The notes beneath the pieces are model-generated. The model was given only the letters and a program-made list of their open reading frames with translations. It was not told the origin of the DNA and searched no databases. Both the position numbers and the translations under genes were made by a program. A DNA stretch of 62,544 bases. Source: Buttiauxella agrestis ATCC 33320 (GTDB lineage Bacteria; Pseudomonadota; Gammaproteobacteria; Enterobacterales; Enterobacteriaceae). Below, in pieces: positions 10,923-19,625 of the stretch (positions are counted from its first letter, which is position 1; each line of letters starts with the position of its first letter). Location: contig NZ_JMPI01000047.1 in assembly GCF_000735355.1 (NCBI RefSeq), positions 1 through 62,544 on the forward strand. Direction: 5' to 3'.

Positions 10923-11398
10923 GAGGCGTTATCCTTGTAAGCCTGTGGCGCACGTTGGTGATTTTTATCCATCGCTTCTTTCACTTCCGGCGGCGTGTAA
11001 TTTTCATCATGTTTCGCCAGCACTTCTTTCGCTTCAATGAGATTCCCGGCTTCGAAGACGCCTTGAGCGACCACGCCCTGCCCCTCGCGGAACAGGTCCG
11101 GCAAAATCCCGACGTAGCTGACATCCACCACACCGCTGGCATCGTAAAGTTTGAACGTCACTTTTAGCGTCTGGTTATCACGTTTCACACTGCCTGGTTG
11201 AACCATGCCGCCAACGCGTAAACGCTGCCCCACTTCAGGCAATTGATGACTTTCCCCTTTGCCGTACAGAATTTCGCTCGGCGTATAGAAAAGGTCGATA
11301 TTGCTGCGTAATGCATACAGCACCAGCGTGATAGTCAGCCCCAACCCCACCAGCACCGAAAGCGCCAGGTAAAGTCGATGTTTGCGACGAGTGTTCAT
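10919..11398 (-). CDS. ccmE: Periplasmic haem chaperone CcmE
   Basis: The 159-residue protein has one N-terminal membrane anchor (residues 9-29) and a soluble OB-fold domain. The haem-binding His130 lies in KHDENY, with Tyr134 four residues on, the canonical spacing in E. coli. It carries haem from CcmABCD to CcmF. It overlaps its neighbours by 4 bp on both sides. Confidence 0.96.
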   Translation of the reverse strand: MNTRRKHRLYLALSVLVGLGLTITLVLYALRSNIDLFYTPSEILYGKGESHQLPEVGQRLRVGGMVQPGSVKRDNQTLKVTFKLYDASGVVDVSYVGILPDLFREGQGVVAQGVFEAGNLIEAKEVLAKHDENYTPPEVKEAMDKNHQRAPQAYKDNAS

Positions 11399-11607
11399 TC
11401 AGTTCCCTCTGCTTGTCGTGCCGCCTGAATCCGTTTTTCCCGCGCATGTTGGCGCGAGACAGAATTTAAAATCATGCGGCGCTGCATGCGGCTATGCACC
11501 ACCAACAAGAATAATGGGATGACGGTCAGCGCGACGGCGAGCCAGACGTAAAACGCATAACCCCCCATGGCGAAAAAATCTGCCCAGTTTAAGAATGCGC
11601 TCGTCAT
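11395..11607 (-). CDS. ccmD: Haem exporter accessory protein CcmD
   Basis: The 70-residue single-pass membrane protein has its helix at about residues 12-35 followed by a strongly basic tail. CcmD stabilises the CcmABC complex and helps release holo-CcmE. The size, position between ccmC and ccmE and 4-bp overlaps support the call; the sequence itself is weakly conserved in the family. Confidence 0.92.
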   Translation of the reverse strand: MTSAFLNWADFFAMGGYAFYVWLAVALTVIPLFLLVVHSRMQRRMILNSVSRQHAREKRIQAARQAEGTE

Positions 11608-12341
11608 GCGTTTCTCCCTTTATTCGCCAGTTCCATTACCCACGGGCGGCGTTGTTCCTGAAGCAAAATGAGATTGCGTAAACGCATTAATGTCAGCGTG
11701 ATGAACAGCATCAGGAAACCAAAAATGGTGAAGCGCAACGGCGTGCGCATAGCAGGGTCAATACTTTGCTGCATATTGGTGGAACCCTGATGCAGCGTGT
11801 TCCACCACTCAACGGAGAAATGGATAATCGGCAAGTTCACCACGCCCACCAGCACCAGAAGACCCGCCGCACGCCCGGCCAGGCGGCGGTCGTCAAAGGC
11901 GTTATAGAGCGCAATCACGCCGATATACAGGAACAGCAGCACCAGCTCAGAAGTCAGGCGGGCATCCCACACCCACCAGGTTCCCCACATCGGTTTACCC
12001 CATGCGGAACCCGTCACCAACGCAATAAAGGTGAACACCGCCCCAACGGGTGCCATCGCCGCCACGGCGAGGTCAGACATTTTCATTTGCCACACCAGGC
12101 CAATAAACGCCGCCACCGCCATCGAGCCGTAAATGCCCATCGACCAGATAGCCGCCGGGACATGAAGATACATGATGCGGTAGCTCTGACCTTGTTGATA
12201 ATCGGCAGGAGCAAAACCGAAACCCCAGACGCAACCGACCACCAGAAGTATCGTGCTGATGATGGCAAACCAAGGAACCAAACGCCCGCATAGCAAGTAA
12301 AGTCGCTCGGGTTTAGCGAGCTGATGTAACCATTTCCACAT
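11604..12341 (-). CDS. ccmC: Haem transporter/attachment protein CcmC
   Basis: The 245-residue protein has six membrane helices. The tryptophan motif WGTWWVWDARLTS is near residue 130, and His residues flank it as expected for haem presentation to CcmE. It is separated from ccmB by 81 bp holding a REP element, the only real gap inside the ccm operon. Confidence 0.95.
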   Translation of the reverse strand: MWKWLHQLAKPERLYLLCGRLVPWFAIISTILLVVGCVWGFGFAPADYQQGQSYRIMYLHVPAAIWSMGIYGSMAVAAFIGLVWQMKMSDLAVAAMAPVGAVFTFIALVTGSAWGKPMWGTWWVWDARLTSELVLLFLYIGVIALYNAFDDRRLAGRAAGLLVLVGVVNLPIIHFSVEWWNTLHQGSTNMQQSIDPAMRTPLRFTIFGFLMLFITLTLMRLRNLILLQEQRRPWVMELANKGRNA

Positions 12342-12383
12342 AATCGTTGCTCACAAAATATCAACCAAATCGGGTTTGAATTT

Positions 12384-12414
12384 GTAGGTCGGATAAGCAA
12401 CGCGCCATCCGACA
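12384..12414. repeat. Single REP unit between ccmB and ccmC
   Basis: GTAGGTCGGATAAGC...GCCATCCGACA is the same unit as the right half of the 4433-4504 pair. Its place inside the operon could affect mRNA stability between ccmAB and ccmC-H. Confidence 0.8.
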
Positions 12415-12422
12415 TTTTTTAA

Positions 12423-13082
12423 TTATTGAATACTCACTCGCAGCGCCGCCGCCGTAGCGAACGGGCTTAGCGTCGCGCTGCCCGCAAGCAACGCGCCAAG
12501 AATCGCCATATAACCATCCACAGGAAGATGCATTGATGCGGCGTCCATCGCAGCGGTGGCAAAAATCAGCAGCGGGATAGTCAACGGCAAGACCAGTAAA
12601 CTCAGCAGCACGCCGCTACGCCGTAAACCCACCGTTAGCCCTACGCCCGGAGCACCCAGAAAACTCAACGTCGGCGTCCCAATAAGCAACGTGAGCGCCA
12701 TCACCTGCCAGCCGTAAAAATCCATTCCTAACAGCAAAGCGGCGAGCGGCGAAAGAATTAGCAGGGGTAAACCTGTCACCACCCAGTGAGCGGTCACTTT
12801 CGCTAACACCACCATCGGCAAAGGAATAGGCAACAGCATCAGTTGCTCAAGGGAGCCATCCTGGAAGTCATCACGAAACAGTCTGTCCATCGCCAGTAAC
12901 GACGCTAATAGCGCTGCCACCCAAATCACACCCGGTGCAATACGCGCCAGTAACTGCGGCTCCGGGCCAATTCCCAGTGGAAACAGCGTGATAACGATAA
13001 GAAAAAACCATAAAGGATTGGCGATTTCTGCCCCTTTGCGGAACACCACGCGCAGCTCATGCAGAAAAATTCGGCGCATCAT
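12423..13082 (-). CDS. ccmB: Haem exporter membrane subunit CcmB
   Basis: The 219-residue, six-helix membrane protein pairs with the CcmA ATPase. The N-terminus ([14 protein letters not shown]) and the [13 protein letters not shown] segment are typical of CcmB. It overlaps ccmA by 4 bp. Confidence 0.94.
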   Translation of the reverse strand: MMRRIFLHELRVVFRKGAEIANPLWFFLIVITLFPLGIGPEPQLLARIAPGVIWVAALLASLLAMDRLFRDDFQDGSLEQLMLLPIPLPMVVLAKVTAHWVVTGLPLLILSPLAALLLGMDFYGWQVMALTLLIGTPTLSFLGAPGVGLTVGLRRSGVLLSLLVLPLTIPLLIFATAAMDAASMHLPVDGYMAILGALLAGSATLSPFATAAALRVSIQ

Positions 13083-13687
13083 GCCAGTTTCTCCTGCAAA
13101 TGAATTTGACGAACATTATTGGCTGCCAGCGGCTGATGGGTAGTGAGGATCACCATTCCGCCATTTTCGGCATGGTGTTCAAGCTTTCGTGTGAGTTTTG
13201 CAACGCCCGTCACATCTATGGCGGTAAATGGCTCATCCAGAATCCAGATTTTATGCGGGCTTAACCACAAACGCGCGAGGGCCACACGACGTTGTTGCCC
13301 GGCGGACAGTTGATTGACCGGCACATCTTCAAAGCCCAGCAAACCCACTTCAGTAAGCGCTTGCCAACGTAGTGATTCCGCACTTTGCGCGTGATAAAAA
13401 CTCAGATTTTCGAATGCGGTTAGAACCGTTTTAATTCCAGGCTGATGCCCAAGCCACAGCAGATCCTGATGATATTGATAACGAATGCGGGATAACGCTT
13501 CGCCCTGCCATTTAACTTCGCCCTCTTCTGCTTGCGCAAGCCCTGCCAAAATTCTTAGCAGCGACGTTTTCCCAGCGCCATTTTTGCCGGCGATTTGCAC
13601 CATTTCACCCGGCAAAACGCTGAACGACAGCTCGCTAAATAACGTGCGGTCGTCGCGTACACAGGTCAGGTTAATCGCATCAAGCAT
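13079..13687 (-). CDS. ccmA: Cytochrome c biogenesis ATP-binding protein CcmA
   Basis: The 202-residue ABC ATPase has Walker [10 protein letters not shown] near residue 35, the signature LSAGQQRR and Walker B IWILDEPF. Its ATP hydrolysis drives release of haem-loaded CcmE from CcmC. I set the start at the ATG at 13687 (MLDAINLTC), 30 codons inside the longest reading frame, because it fits the family length of about 205. It is the first gene of the operon, divergent from yfdC with a 206-bp intergenic region. Confidence 0.94.
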   Translation of the reverse strand: MLDAINLTCVRDDRTLFSELSFSVLPGEMVQIAGKNGAGKTSLLRILAGLAQAEEGEVKWQGEALSRIRYQYHQDLLWLGHQPGIKTVLTAFENLSFYHAQSAESLRWQALTEVGLLGFEDVPVNQLSAGQQRRVALARLWLSPHKIWILDEPFTAIDVTGVAKLTRKLEHHAENGGMVILTTHQPLAANNVRQIHLQEKLA

Positions 13688-13893
13688 TTTGAGGAGCCAC
13701 TCCTTGTCTCGGGATGCAAAATCATAACACATCATAGGCTTTGCTCCAGTTGGGCTCGCGCCGCTGCGGTACTCCAAAAGAGGTAATCATCGGACACGAG
13801 ATCAAAATTAAGTCGAATTAGTCTGTATCTCGGGGAAGCGAGCCAAAAACCGCTACGCTTAGAAGTATCGCTAACTGGTGAGTGACCTTAAAA

Positions 13894-14859
13894 ATGGGTG
13901 AAGTTAAAGAAGAGAAAATTGATAAATCCACCGATGAAATTGAGGTCGAAAGTGACGAAAAAGATCACGGGGAAAAGATAGAGGTCGATGAGGAACAGTT
14001 GCCATCGCGGGCCATGGCTATCCACGAACACATTCGCCAGGACGGTGAAAAAGAGCTGGAACGCGATGCGATGGCGCTGTTTTGGTCAGCCGTCGCCGCC
14101 GGGTTATCTATGGGCGCATCGCTGCTGGCAAAGGGGATATTTCACGTCAATCTGGAAGGCGTGCCGGGCAGTTTCTTACTCGAAAACCTCGGCTACACCT
14201 TCGGCTTTATCATCGTGATTATGGCGCGCCAGCAACTGTTTACTGAAAATACCGTCACCGCCGTATTGCCCGTGATGCATAAACCGACCGGCAGCAACTT
14301 CCTGTTATTAATGCGGCTGTGGGGTATGGTTTTACTCGGCAATATTATCGGCACCGGGCTTGCTGCTTATGCGTTTGAATATATGCCAATATTTGACGAG
14401 GAAACCCGGGACGCTTTCGTTTCTATCGGTATGGACGTGATGCATAACACGCCGGGTGAGATGTTCGCCAACGCGATTATTTCCGGCTGGATAATCGCCA
14501 CCATGGTATGGATGTTCCCGTCAGCGGGTGCAGCTAAAATCGTGGTGATTATCATCATGACCTGGCTGGTCGCGCTCGGGGATTTAACCCATATCGTGGT
14601 TGGCTCAGTGGAAATTCTGTACCTGGTCTTTAACGGCACCATCCACTGGAGCGAATTCTTCTGGCCTTTCGCCCTGCCAACCCTTGCCGGGAATATTTGC
14701 GGCGGCACTTTTATCTTCGCACTGATTAGCCACGCGCAAATCCGTAACGATATGAGCAACAAGAAGAAAGCCGAGGCGAAGGCTAAAGCGAAGCGCCAGC
14801 GGGAAGTTGCAGGTGGCGACGAAGACGAAAACGGCAAAAAGCAGACTCGGGGCACCTAA
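13894..14859 (+). CDS. yfdC: FNT-family inner-membrane protein YfdC
   Basis: The 321-residue protein belongs to the formate/nitrite transporter family. An acidic N-terminal tail (about 60 residues) precedes six predicted helices; the C-terminal tail is Lys/Ala-rich and charged. Segments such as PSRAMAIHEHI and NTPGEMFANAIISGW match E. coli YfdC. Its substrate is unknown. The start is the ATG at 13894; a GTG four codons upstream is also possible. It sits beside argW, as in E. coli. Confidence 0.92.
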   Translation: MGEVKEEKIDKSTDEIEVESDEKDHGEKIEVDEEQLPSRAMAIHEHIRQDGEKELERDAMALFWSAVAAGLSMGASLLAKGIFHVNLEGVPGSFLLENLGYTFGFIIVIMARQQLFTENTVTAVLPVMHKPTGSNFLLLMRLWGMVLLGNIIGTGLAAYAFEYMPIFDEETRDAFVSIGMDVMHNTPGEMFANAIISGWIIATMVWMFPSAGAAKIVVIIIMTWLVALGDLTHIVVGSVEILYLVFNGTIHWSEFFWPFALPTLAGNICGGTFIFALISHAQIRNDMSNKKKAEAKAKAKRQREVAGGDEDENGKKQTRGT

Positions 14860-14896
14860 AACTGGTTACGATTCAGGCAATCAGCCTGTTTCCCCC

Positions 14897-14924
14897 TTAA
14901 CTCAGCCTTAAAAGCGGGTATACT
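14897..14924 (+). promoter_or_regulatory. Candidate argW promoter
   Basis: TTAACT, a 16-bp spacer and TATACT form a sigma-70 promoter followed by a GC-rich stretch (GTGCGGCGC) typical of stable-RNA promoters. The next gene downstream is argW, about 150 bp away, beyond an ERIC element. Confidence 0.6.
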
Positions 14925-14952
14925 GTGCGGCGCAATGCCCGTTCTTCGGGCA

Positions 14953-15079
14953 TATACCCAAAATAATTCGAGTTGCATCGCGGCGGCAAGGGAACGAGCC
15001 CCAATGAGCTTACATCAGTAAGTGATTTGGGTGAGTGAACGCAGCCAACAAAGATGCAGCTTGAAGTATGAAGGGTATA
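14953..15079. repeat. ERIC element in the argW leader
   Basis: A complete 127-bp enterobacterial repetitive intergenic consensus runs from TATACCCAAAATAATTCG to GAAGGGTATA, with the central GAGCTTACATCAGTAAGTGA core. It ends 2 bp before the first base of argW. Confidence 0.93.
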
Positions 15080-15081
15080 GA

Positions 15082-15156
15082 GTCCTCTTAGTTAAATGGA
15101 TATAACAAGCCCCTCCTAAGGGCTAGTTGCAGGTTCGATTCCTGCAGGGGACACCA
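15082..15156 (+). tRNA. argW: tRNA-Arg (anticodon CCT), argW
   Basis: The 75-nt sequence folds as a tRNA: acceptor GTCCTCT pairs with AGGGGAC, anticodon loop holds CCT, T-arm is GGTTCGATTCC, and CCA is encoded. It reads the rare AGG codon. argW is a common integration site for phages and islands; here its 3' end is repeated at 23948. Confidence 0.97.
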
Positions 15157-15304
15157 TTTCTTAGTTACCCGACATTTCCCGCCGTAACCCAAACCCCGTA
15201 AAAACCAGCAGCAAAGCCAATCCTTTATTATTTGACGTTACCTGTTGTGAATGGACTACAACCCATCAACCCCCACGCATCTTTCCAATCAGCAATGCGT
15301 TTTA
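15131..15304. repeat. Island boundary repeat, copy A (argW 3' end plus flank)
   Basis: The 174 bp beginning in the argW T-arm recur at 23948-24120 with about ten differences (CCTGCAGGGGACACC versus CCTGTAGGGACACC, for example). The repeat covers the tRNA end, about 70 bp of spacer and the last 24-25 codons of the leftward gene at 15228-15686. Confidence 0.92.
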
Positions 15305-15686
15305 CTGAAATAGAATGATGCGTCGACTCATCATTTTGCGCACGGTGTCCACCGTGTTTCTCCAGATAAACCATATATGCCGTATAAATATCATTCCTGA
15401 TCCAGGATAGCGGCGTGACATAGAAAGTATTCGGTTCTCGACCAAGATCGATAAATACCCAAAACTCATTGTCATTTTTATCAAGGGTACACTGGGCAGC
15501 ATAGTTTGTTGAGGTTTGCCAGGTCCCTGACGTTTTCGCTCTGGTGGTAACTTTATACGTTTTACCGTTTGGGGCATCAAATGTGATGGATGACCTGTTG
15601 CCCTCTTTCTGGACGATGGCATTACTGGCACCAAGGCTCGTTAGTTTCTGCAATACCATTAACTGCCCTAATTCTGCTGTAGTCAT
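15228..15686 (-). CDS. Island-border protein, possible restriction-nuclease-like fold
   Basis: I do not recognise this 152-residue protein by name. It has no signal peptide or membrane segment. The pattern FDAPNGKTYKV...TSGTWQ, then FWVFIDLG, then NDIYTAYMVYLEKHGG and RIADWKDAWGLMG recalls small PD-(D/E)XK-like proteins found in defence regions. However, the usual E/Q-x-K position reads T-T-R, so catalysis is doubtful. It points toward argW and its 3' end lies in the boundary repeat; a truncated second copy of that 3' end stands at 24044-24120. It is 111 bp from the ankyrin gene stop, with its own upstream space. Confidence 0.65.
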   Translation of the reverse strand: MTTAELGQLMVLQKLTSLGASNAIVQKEGNRSSITFDAPNGKTYKVTTRAKTSGTWQTSTNYAAQCTLDKNDNEFWVFIDLGREPNTFYVTPLSWIRNDIYTAYMVYLEKHGGHRAQNDESTHHSISVKRIADWKDAWGLMGCSPFTTGNVK

Positions 15687-15797
15687 ATTTCCCCCTGAAC
15701 GGTTTAAAACAATTTAAGCGATCACATCAAATTTGAAGCGATGAAATAATCCCATGAAAAATAGCAAAACAACGCCCAATGATTACTAAAAAAAGCA

Positions 15798-16760
15798 TCA
15801 TAAGGAACGTGGAGAAATCGACCAAACAGTTTGCAGCCAGGTTAACCGCTGTTGCAATTGTGGGATGAACTCATTAAGCCAAAACAGGGAAGCAACATAA
15901 CCCGAAGACCCGCCACCACGACTGAATCGCTCAACGTAAAAGTCGTTGCCGCCCACCCGATTGATTAACGACTTCCCCGTCAGTGACTGAAATGCTGCCG
16001 AAATAATATTCGCTATTTCATCTTTATCTTCAGGGATACTGACCTGACATAAAGCCTGTCGCATCTCCAGCCACAAGAACAAACTCCCTCTCAATCCCCA
16101 TTGCGTCGGAGCAGGATCAAATAAGTCGGATACAACGGCCCAATCACTTTCCAGATAGCTAATCTTTTTTGCCGCAACTTTATGTACCAGCGGGAAAAAT
16201 ATCAGCCTGAAAAAATCCGGTTCAATCTCAAACGTAAAACTACTAGAAACGGAAAAACGAACAGAATCGACAGTGGATATTACTTTCCCCGTCAACGCAA
16301 AAAAGAGGTGACTTAGTCTGGTATCCAGTTCGTTAAGGTCATCAGGACATTGCTCAACACCGCAAGCCGCAATCATTTTATCGACCAAAATTTGGTTGCC
16401 ATCATAATCAGTGAACAATTGCCGCTCAGTGGCAACCACCTTTCTGAGAATTTGCGCGATAGTCACTTTTTGCGGGAAAAGAAGATACTCCAGTTCAGGC
16501 CGTTTGTGCTTTTCAACCACGATGTCATAAGCAGTCTGCCGCTTAGCGTTCGTTGTTGCACTTGGGTCAGCGCCAATAGATAACAGTTCTCCAATAACCG
16601 ACAAATTCGCTCCATGCCATGCAGCCTGATGCAGCGGGGTATAACCTTTAGGTTCACTGGGGTGATTTACCAGATCAGGATAATCACGAAGAATAGGTAA
16701 AAGCGTATTCCATTCGCCCTGGAAGGCGAGTTTCAATACTTTATCGCTAACAGACATCAT
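15798..16760 (-). CDS. Ankyrin-repeat protein in the RM operon
   Basis: The 320-residue cytosolic protein begins with ankyrin-type repeats at about residues 5-95: GYTPLHQAAWHGA followed by GELLSIGADPSATTN is the clear repeat, flanked by degenerate ones. The remaining 220 residues have no motif I recognise. Ankyrin repeats usually mediate protein contacts. The start lies 11 bp after the stop of the DUF91-type gene, with a GAGAGG ribosome site, so it is the last gene of the hsdR-hsdM-hsdS operon. A role in modulating or adding to the restriction system is inference from position. Confidence 0.75.
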   Translation of the reverse strand: MMSVSDKVLKLAFQGEWNTLLPILRDYPDLVNHPSEPKGYTPLHQAAWHGANLSVIGELLSIGADPSATTNAKRQTAYDIVVEKHKRPELEYLLFPQKVTIAQILRKVVATERQLFTDYDGNQILVDKMIAACGVEQCPDDLNELDTRLSHLFFALTGKVISTVDSVRFSVSSSFTFEIEPDFFRLIFFPLVHKVAAKKISYLESDWAVVSDLFDPAPTQWGLRGSLFLWLEMRQALCQVSIPEDKDEIANIISAAFQSLTGKSLINRVGGNDFYVERFSRGGGSSGYVASLFWLNEFIPQLQQRLTWLQTVWSISPRSL

Positions 16761-16771
16761 TCCAGCCTCTC

Positions 16772-17878
16772 TTACTCTGCCCGTTCAGTACCCCAGCGTA
16801 AAAAAATACGCTTTAGCTTATCGACTGTGTGCCGCCATTTTGGTGTGGTCGGTTTGCAGACCGTATTCTGATTACCAAAGAAACCAATCTCATTGACCGC
16901 CTCCTGCTCGCTGCGCGTTTCCAGCCATTTCACAGGGACAAAATATTCTGATTTGTCGGGATCGTCGGCGTTGTTGCGATATCCGGCACCAAATTTCAGC
17001 ACATCCATCGCCAGCTTTTCACCGTCGTCAGTGTTGATGGTGAAGCTACTGGCAGGCTCAACAGCACTCTGCACTATGCCAACACCGACGTAACCCGTTG
17101 CCGGGATTTTTACCCAGACTCGATTGCCGGGCTGGAGTTGTTTTAAGGTCTGACTGTACCAGCTTCCGCCACCCGCACTGATAAACCCGTAGCGACGCGC
17201 TTCTTCCCAAACTCGACTTTGCGAGTCGCCAAACGAAACGTAGAACTCACCGTTCCAGGGTTCCTTCGCATTGGCATTTGTGGCAGTAGCCTGTGCGGCA
17301 TTAGTTTGTGTCTCGCTTGGGTCGAGAAGCCAGGCTCGGCTTAAGAACTGCTCGTCACCGTGCTGGAACACCTTGAAGAACAGTACGTTAATAGAGATTC
17401 CGTTCTTGCTGAGGTAATCGACAATGCGCTCGGTGGACGGATCCAGCTCGGCAGCCACAATGATGATTTGATGCGACTGGTTGATGGACTCTTCTTCCAG
17501 TTCAGTATTGAAACGTTGCCTAAACGCATCACCCAAATTGCCCCCACCGGAGAATTTCTCGTAAATCTGCGACAAACGATCGGCGGATAAATCATCCACC
17601 CAGGAGGCGTAATCCAGCGCCTGCGCGACCACTTCACGCGGTGTGCGGTCGCGTTTTAGCTCAATCAGGATCAGCGAGGCATCCGGCGCGATAGCCAATA
17701 GATCGATACGCCCTTTGTCGAGCGTATTTTCCTGATGCCCGATAATCATCCACTGATCGGAGAGGATAGTGGGGTCGTTTAAAATCATCCTCTCCAGCAG
17801 TTGCTCACTGGCAAGTTTGCTGATGGTCAGCGGCTGAGGGTTCTCCCCCACTCGCCAGATTGCATGATGAACCGGCAT
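16772..17878 (-). CDS. DUF91/NucS-like nuclease with C-terminal PUA-like region
   Basis: The 368-residue protein carries an N-terminal PD-(D/E)XK nuclease core: Asp59 in GRIDLLAI, Glu73-x-Lys75 in LIELKRD, and a QALDY helix (Gln86, Tyr90). This pattern is that of the NucS/DUF91 endonuclease domain. The C-terminal part (about 230-340, with GNRVWVKIPATGYVGVG) looks like a small beta-barrel of PUA/EVE type, a fold used in some systems to read modified bases. It starts 10 bp after hsdS and is followed 11 bp later by the ankyrin gene, so all are co-transcribed. Function in defence is inferred. Confidence 0.75.
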   Translation of the reverse strand: MPVHHAIWRVGENPQPLTISKLASEQLLERMILNDPTILSDQWMIIGHQENTLDKGRIDLLAIAPDASLILIELKRDRTPREVVAQALDYASWVDDLSADRLSQIYEKFSGGGNLGDAFRQRFNTELEEESINQSHQIIIVAAELDPSTERIVDYLSKNGISINVLFFKVFQHGDEQFLSRAWLLDPSETQTNAAQATATNANAKEPWNGEFYVSFGDSQSRVWEEARRYGFISAGGGSWYSQTLKQLQPGNRVWVKIPATGYVGVGIVQSAVEPASSFTINTDDGEKLAMDVLKFGAGYRNNADDPDKSEYFVPVKWLETRSEQEAVNEIGFFGNQNTVCKPTTPKWRHTVDKLKRIFLRWGTERAE

Positions 17879-17888
17879 CGTCTGTTCC

Positions 17889-19625
17889 TTAGTTTAATGC
17901 TGCGTCGGTGAGCGCATCCGCCAGGTGTAGTTGGGTTTGCTGGGCGGATTGCAGGCGGGATTTGAGAGAGTCACAAAGCACAAATAACTCATCGATTTTA
18001 GCTGCAATTTCAATTTGTTCTGCTAAAGGGGGAATAGGAATCAGTGTATTCGATACTTTAGACAAATTTAGATTCGGCTGGGCCCCGCCTGCGGCATGAC
18101 TTCTTAAATCGTCATACGATTTTTCAAAGAAAAGCTTGATATATCGACGATGGAATTCATTACTTTCAAATAATTGAATTGCTGCACAAGCTTGGTTTGT
18201 TCCAGCCGCGATACGTAATTCAGTTATCTGACCACGAGTTTTCCCCTGACCATACATAGCAATGATAAGGGTACCAGGTGGATAAATTGAAACATTTGTT
18301 TCCTTTACAGCCCTCATTGAGACCTTTTCAGCTGTATCGATAATAAATGGTGATGATGTTTCACCACTTGTAACCCAATTAAACTCTGGTTCAGACCAAT
18401 AATCAGGATTATCTCTTGAAGGAGTAGAGCCTGTCCCGACTTGAGCTATTGCCATTATTCGGCACCACTCCCACCCCACCGGCAATTCAAATGGTTTTTC
18501 ATCATCACTAATCGGCGGCAAAGGTTTTTGCTTTTTAATTTTACCTTCTTTTACCAGTCGCGATTTTTCTTGCTCGATACATTTAAGCAGTTCAGAGGCG
18601 GGTTCATCGTTCGGGTCTTGCGGTACCAGTTTGCCCATCACTGCCAGTTGCAGAATGGTTTGCTTAAGTGCGTCAATACTCGCTTCTGTGGCAAATAACG
18701 TGTCGAAATGCTGGCTGATTCGCGCCCAGTTTTTGGCAAGTACTTCGGCATTTTGGCTGTCGGTCAGCGTCGCCAGCAGGGTTTCCACCAGTTGCTGATG
18801 TGCATCCAGACTGGTTAGCGATTGCTGTTCCAGTTGGTCGCAGAGGGACATTAGTTCGTCAACTTTTTCAACGATCTGGTTCTGTTCATTACCCGATGGA
18901 AGGCCAATAACATAATTAAGAAGTTGTTCTTGTTTTATACCTTCAACTGTAGTTCCTGTCCCTTTTATTTTTACGGTTGAATATGTATTAAAGAAAAAAT
19001 CAAGAGAAACACCACTAGTCAGTTTTACCGACTTAAGATCTTGATTGAACGCTACAGGGCATGATGCTATTCCAATTTTACCCAACCCCATTCGAGTGCA
19101 GATTAAAATATCACCTTCATCAGCTAATTTACTTCCCGCATCCAAACCTTGATGGGAAATGTAATCCTGAGTTTTTGCAATATATTTCTCTTTGCCCAAG
19201 TCCTTTACGCTGGCCCAAGGGATATCTCCATTCCAAAAATCAGGATTAGACTTACTGGGAGTTCCTCCACTCGCTATCGAGTTAAATAACGCCCCTAGTC
19301 TTACCCACTCCCACCCCTCCGGCAGCTCAAACGGCCTCTCATCCTCACTAATTTCCGGCAGCGGCTTCTGCTTTTTAATTTTACCTTGCTTAACCAGCTC
19401 CGCTTTCTCGGCAGCAATTCGCTTTAGCAGCTCAGACGCCGGTTCATCATTCGGGTCCTGCGGCACCAGTTTGCCGCGCACCGCCAGTTCCAGAATCAGC
19501 TCGCGCAGCTTCTTAATGCCGTAGAGATCGATTTTACCGTTGCTGCCGCGCCCCGCGGTGGAGCGGGTTTGCAGCGCGGAGGACCAGATATCGATATGGT
19601 CGGTGACAAGCTTCTCAACGGTCAT
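17889..19625 (-). CDS. hsdS: Type I restriction specificity subunit HsdS
   Basis: The 578-residue protein has the two-fold structure of HsdS: two target-recognition domains separated by coiled-coil spacers. A conserved block (KLVPQDPNDEPASELL...KGKIKKQKPLP...ELP.GWEW) occurs twice, near residues 50-110 and 330-390, each preceding a variable recognition domain. This layout is that of type IB (EcoAI/EcoEI) subunits. The bipartite DNA target cannot be read from the sequence. The start overlaps the hsdM stop by one base (TGATG). Confidence 0.94.
   Translation of the reverse strand: MTVEKLVTDHIDIWSSALQTRSTAGRGSNGKIDLYGIKKLRELILELAVRGKLVPQDPNDEPASELLKRIAAEKAELVKQGKIKKQKPLPEISEDERPFELPEGWEWVRLGALFNSIASGGTPSKSNPDFWNGDIPWASVKDLGKEKYIAKTQDYISHQGLDAGSKLADEGDILICTRMGLGKIGIASCPVAFNQDLKSVKLTSGVSLDFFFNTYSTVKIKGTGTTVEGIKQEQLLNYVIGLPSGNEQNQIVEKVDELMSLCDQLEQQSLTSLDAHQQLVETLLATLTDSQNAEVLAKNWARISQHFDTLFATEASIDALKQTILQLAVMGKLVPQDPNDEPASELLKCIEQEKSRLVKEGKIKKQKPLPPISDDEKPFELPVGWEWCRIMAIAQVGTGSTPSRDNPDYWSEPEFNWVTSGETSSPFIIDTAEKVSMRAVKETNVSIYPPGTLIIAMYGQGKTRGQITELRIAAGTNQACAAIQLFESNEFHRRYIKLFFEKSYDDLRSHAAGGAQPNLNLSKVSNTLIPIPPLAEQIEIAAKIDELFVLCDSLKSRLQSAQQTQLHLADALTDAALN

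Noticed and set aside
17889-19625. Internal duplication in hsdS as a possible gene fusion or assembly error
   Set aside because: Two copies of the conserved block flanking different recognition domains are normal for type I specificity subunits.
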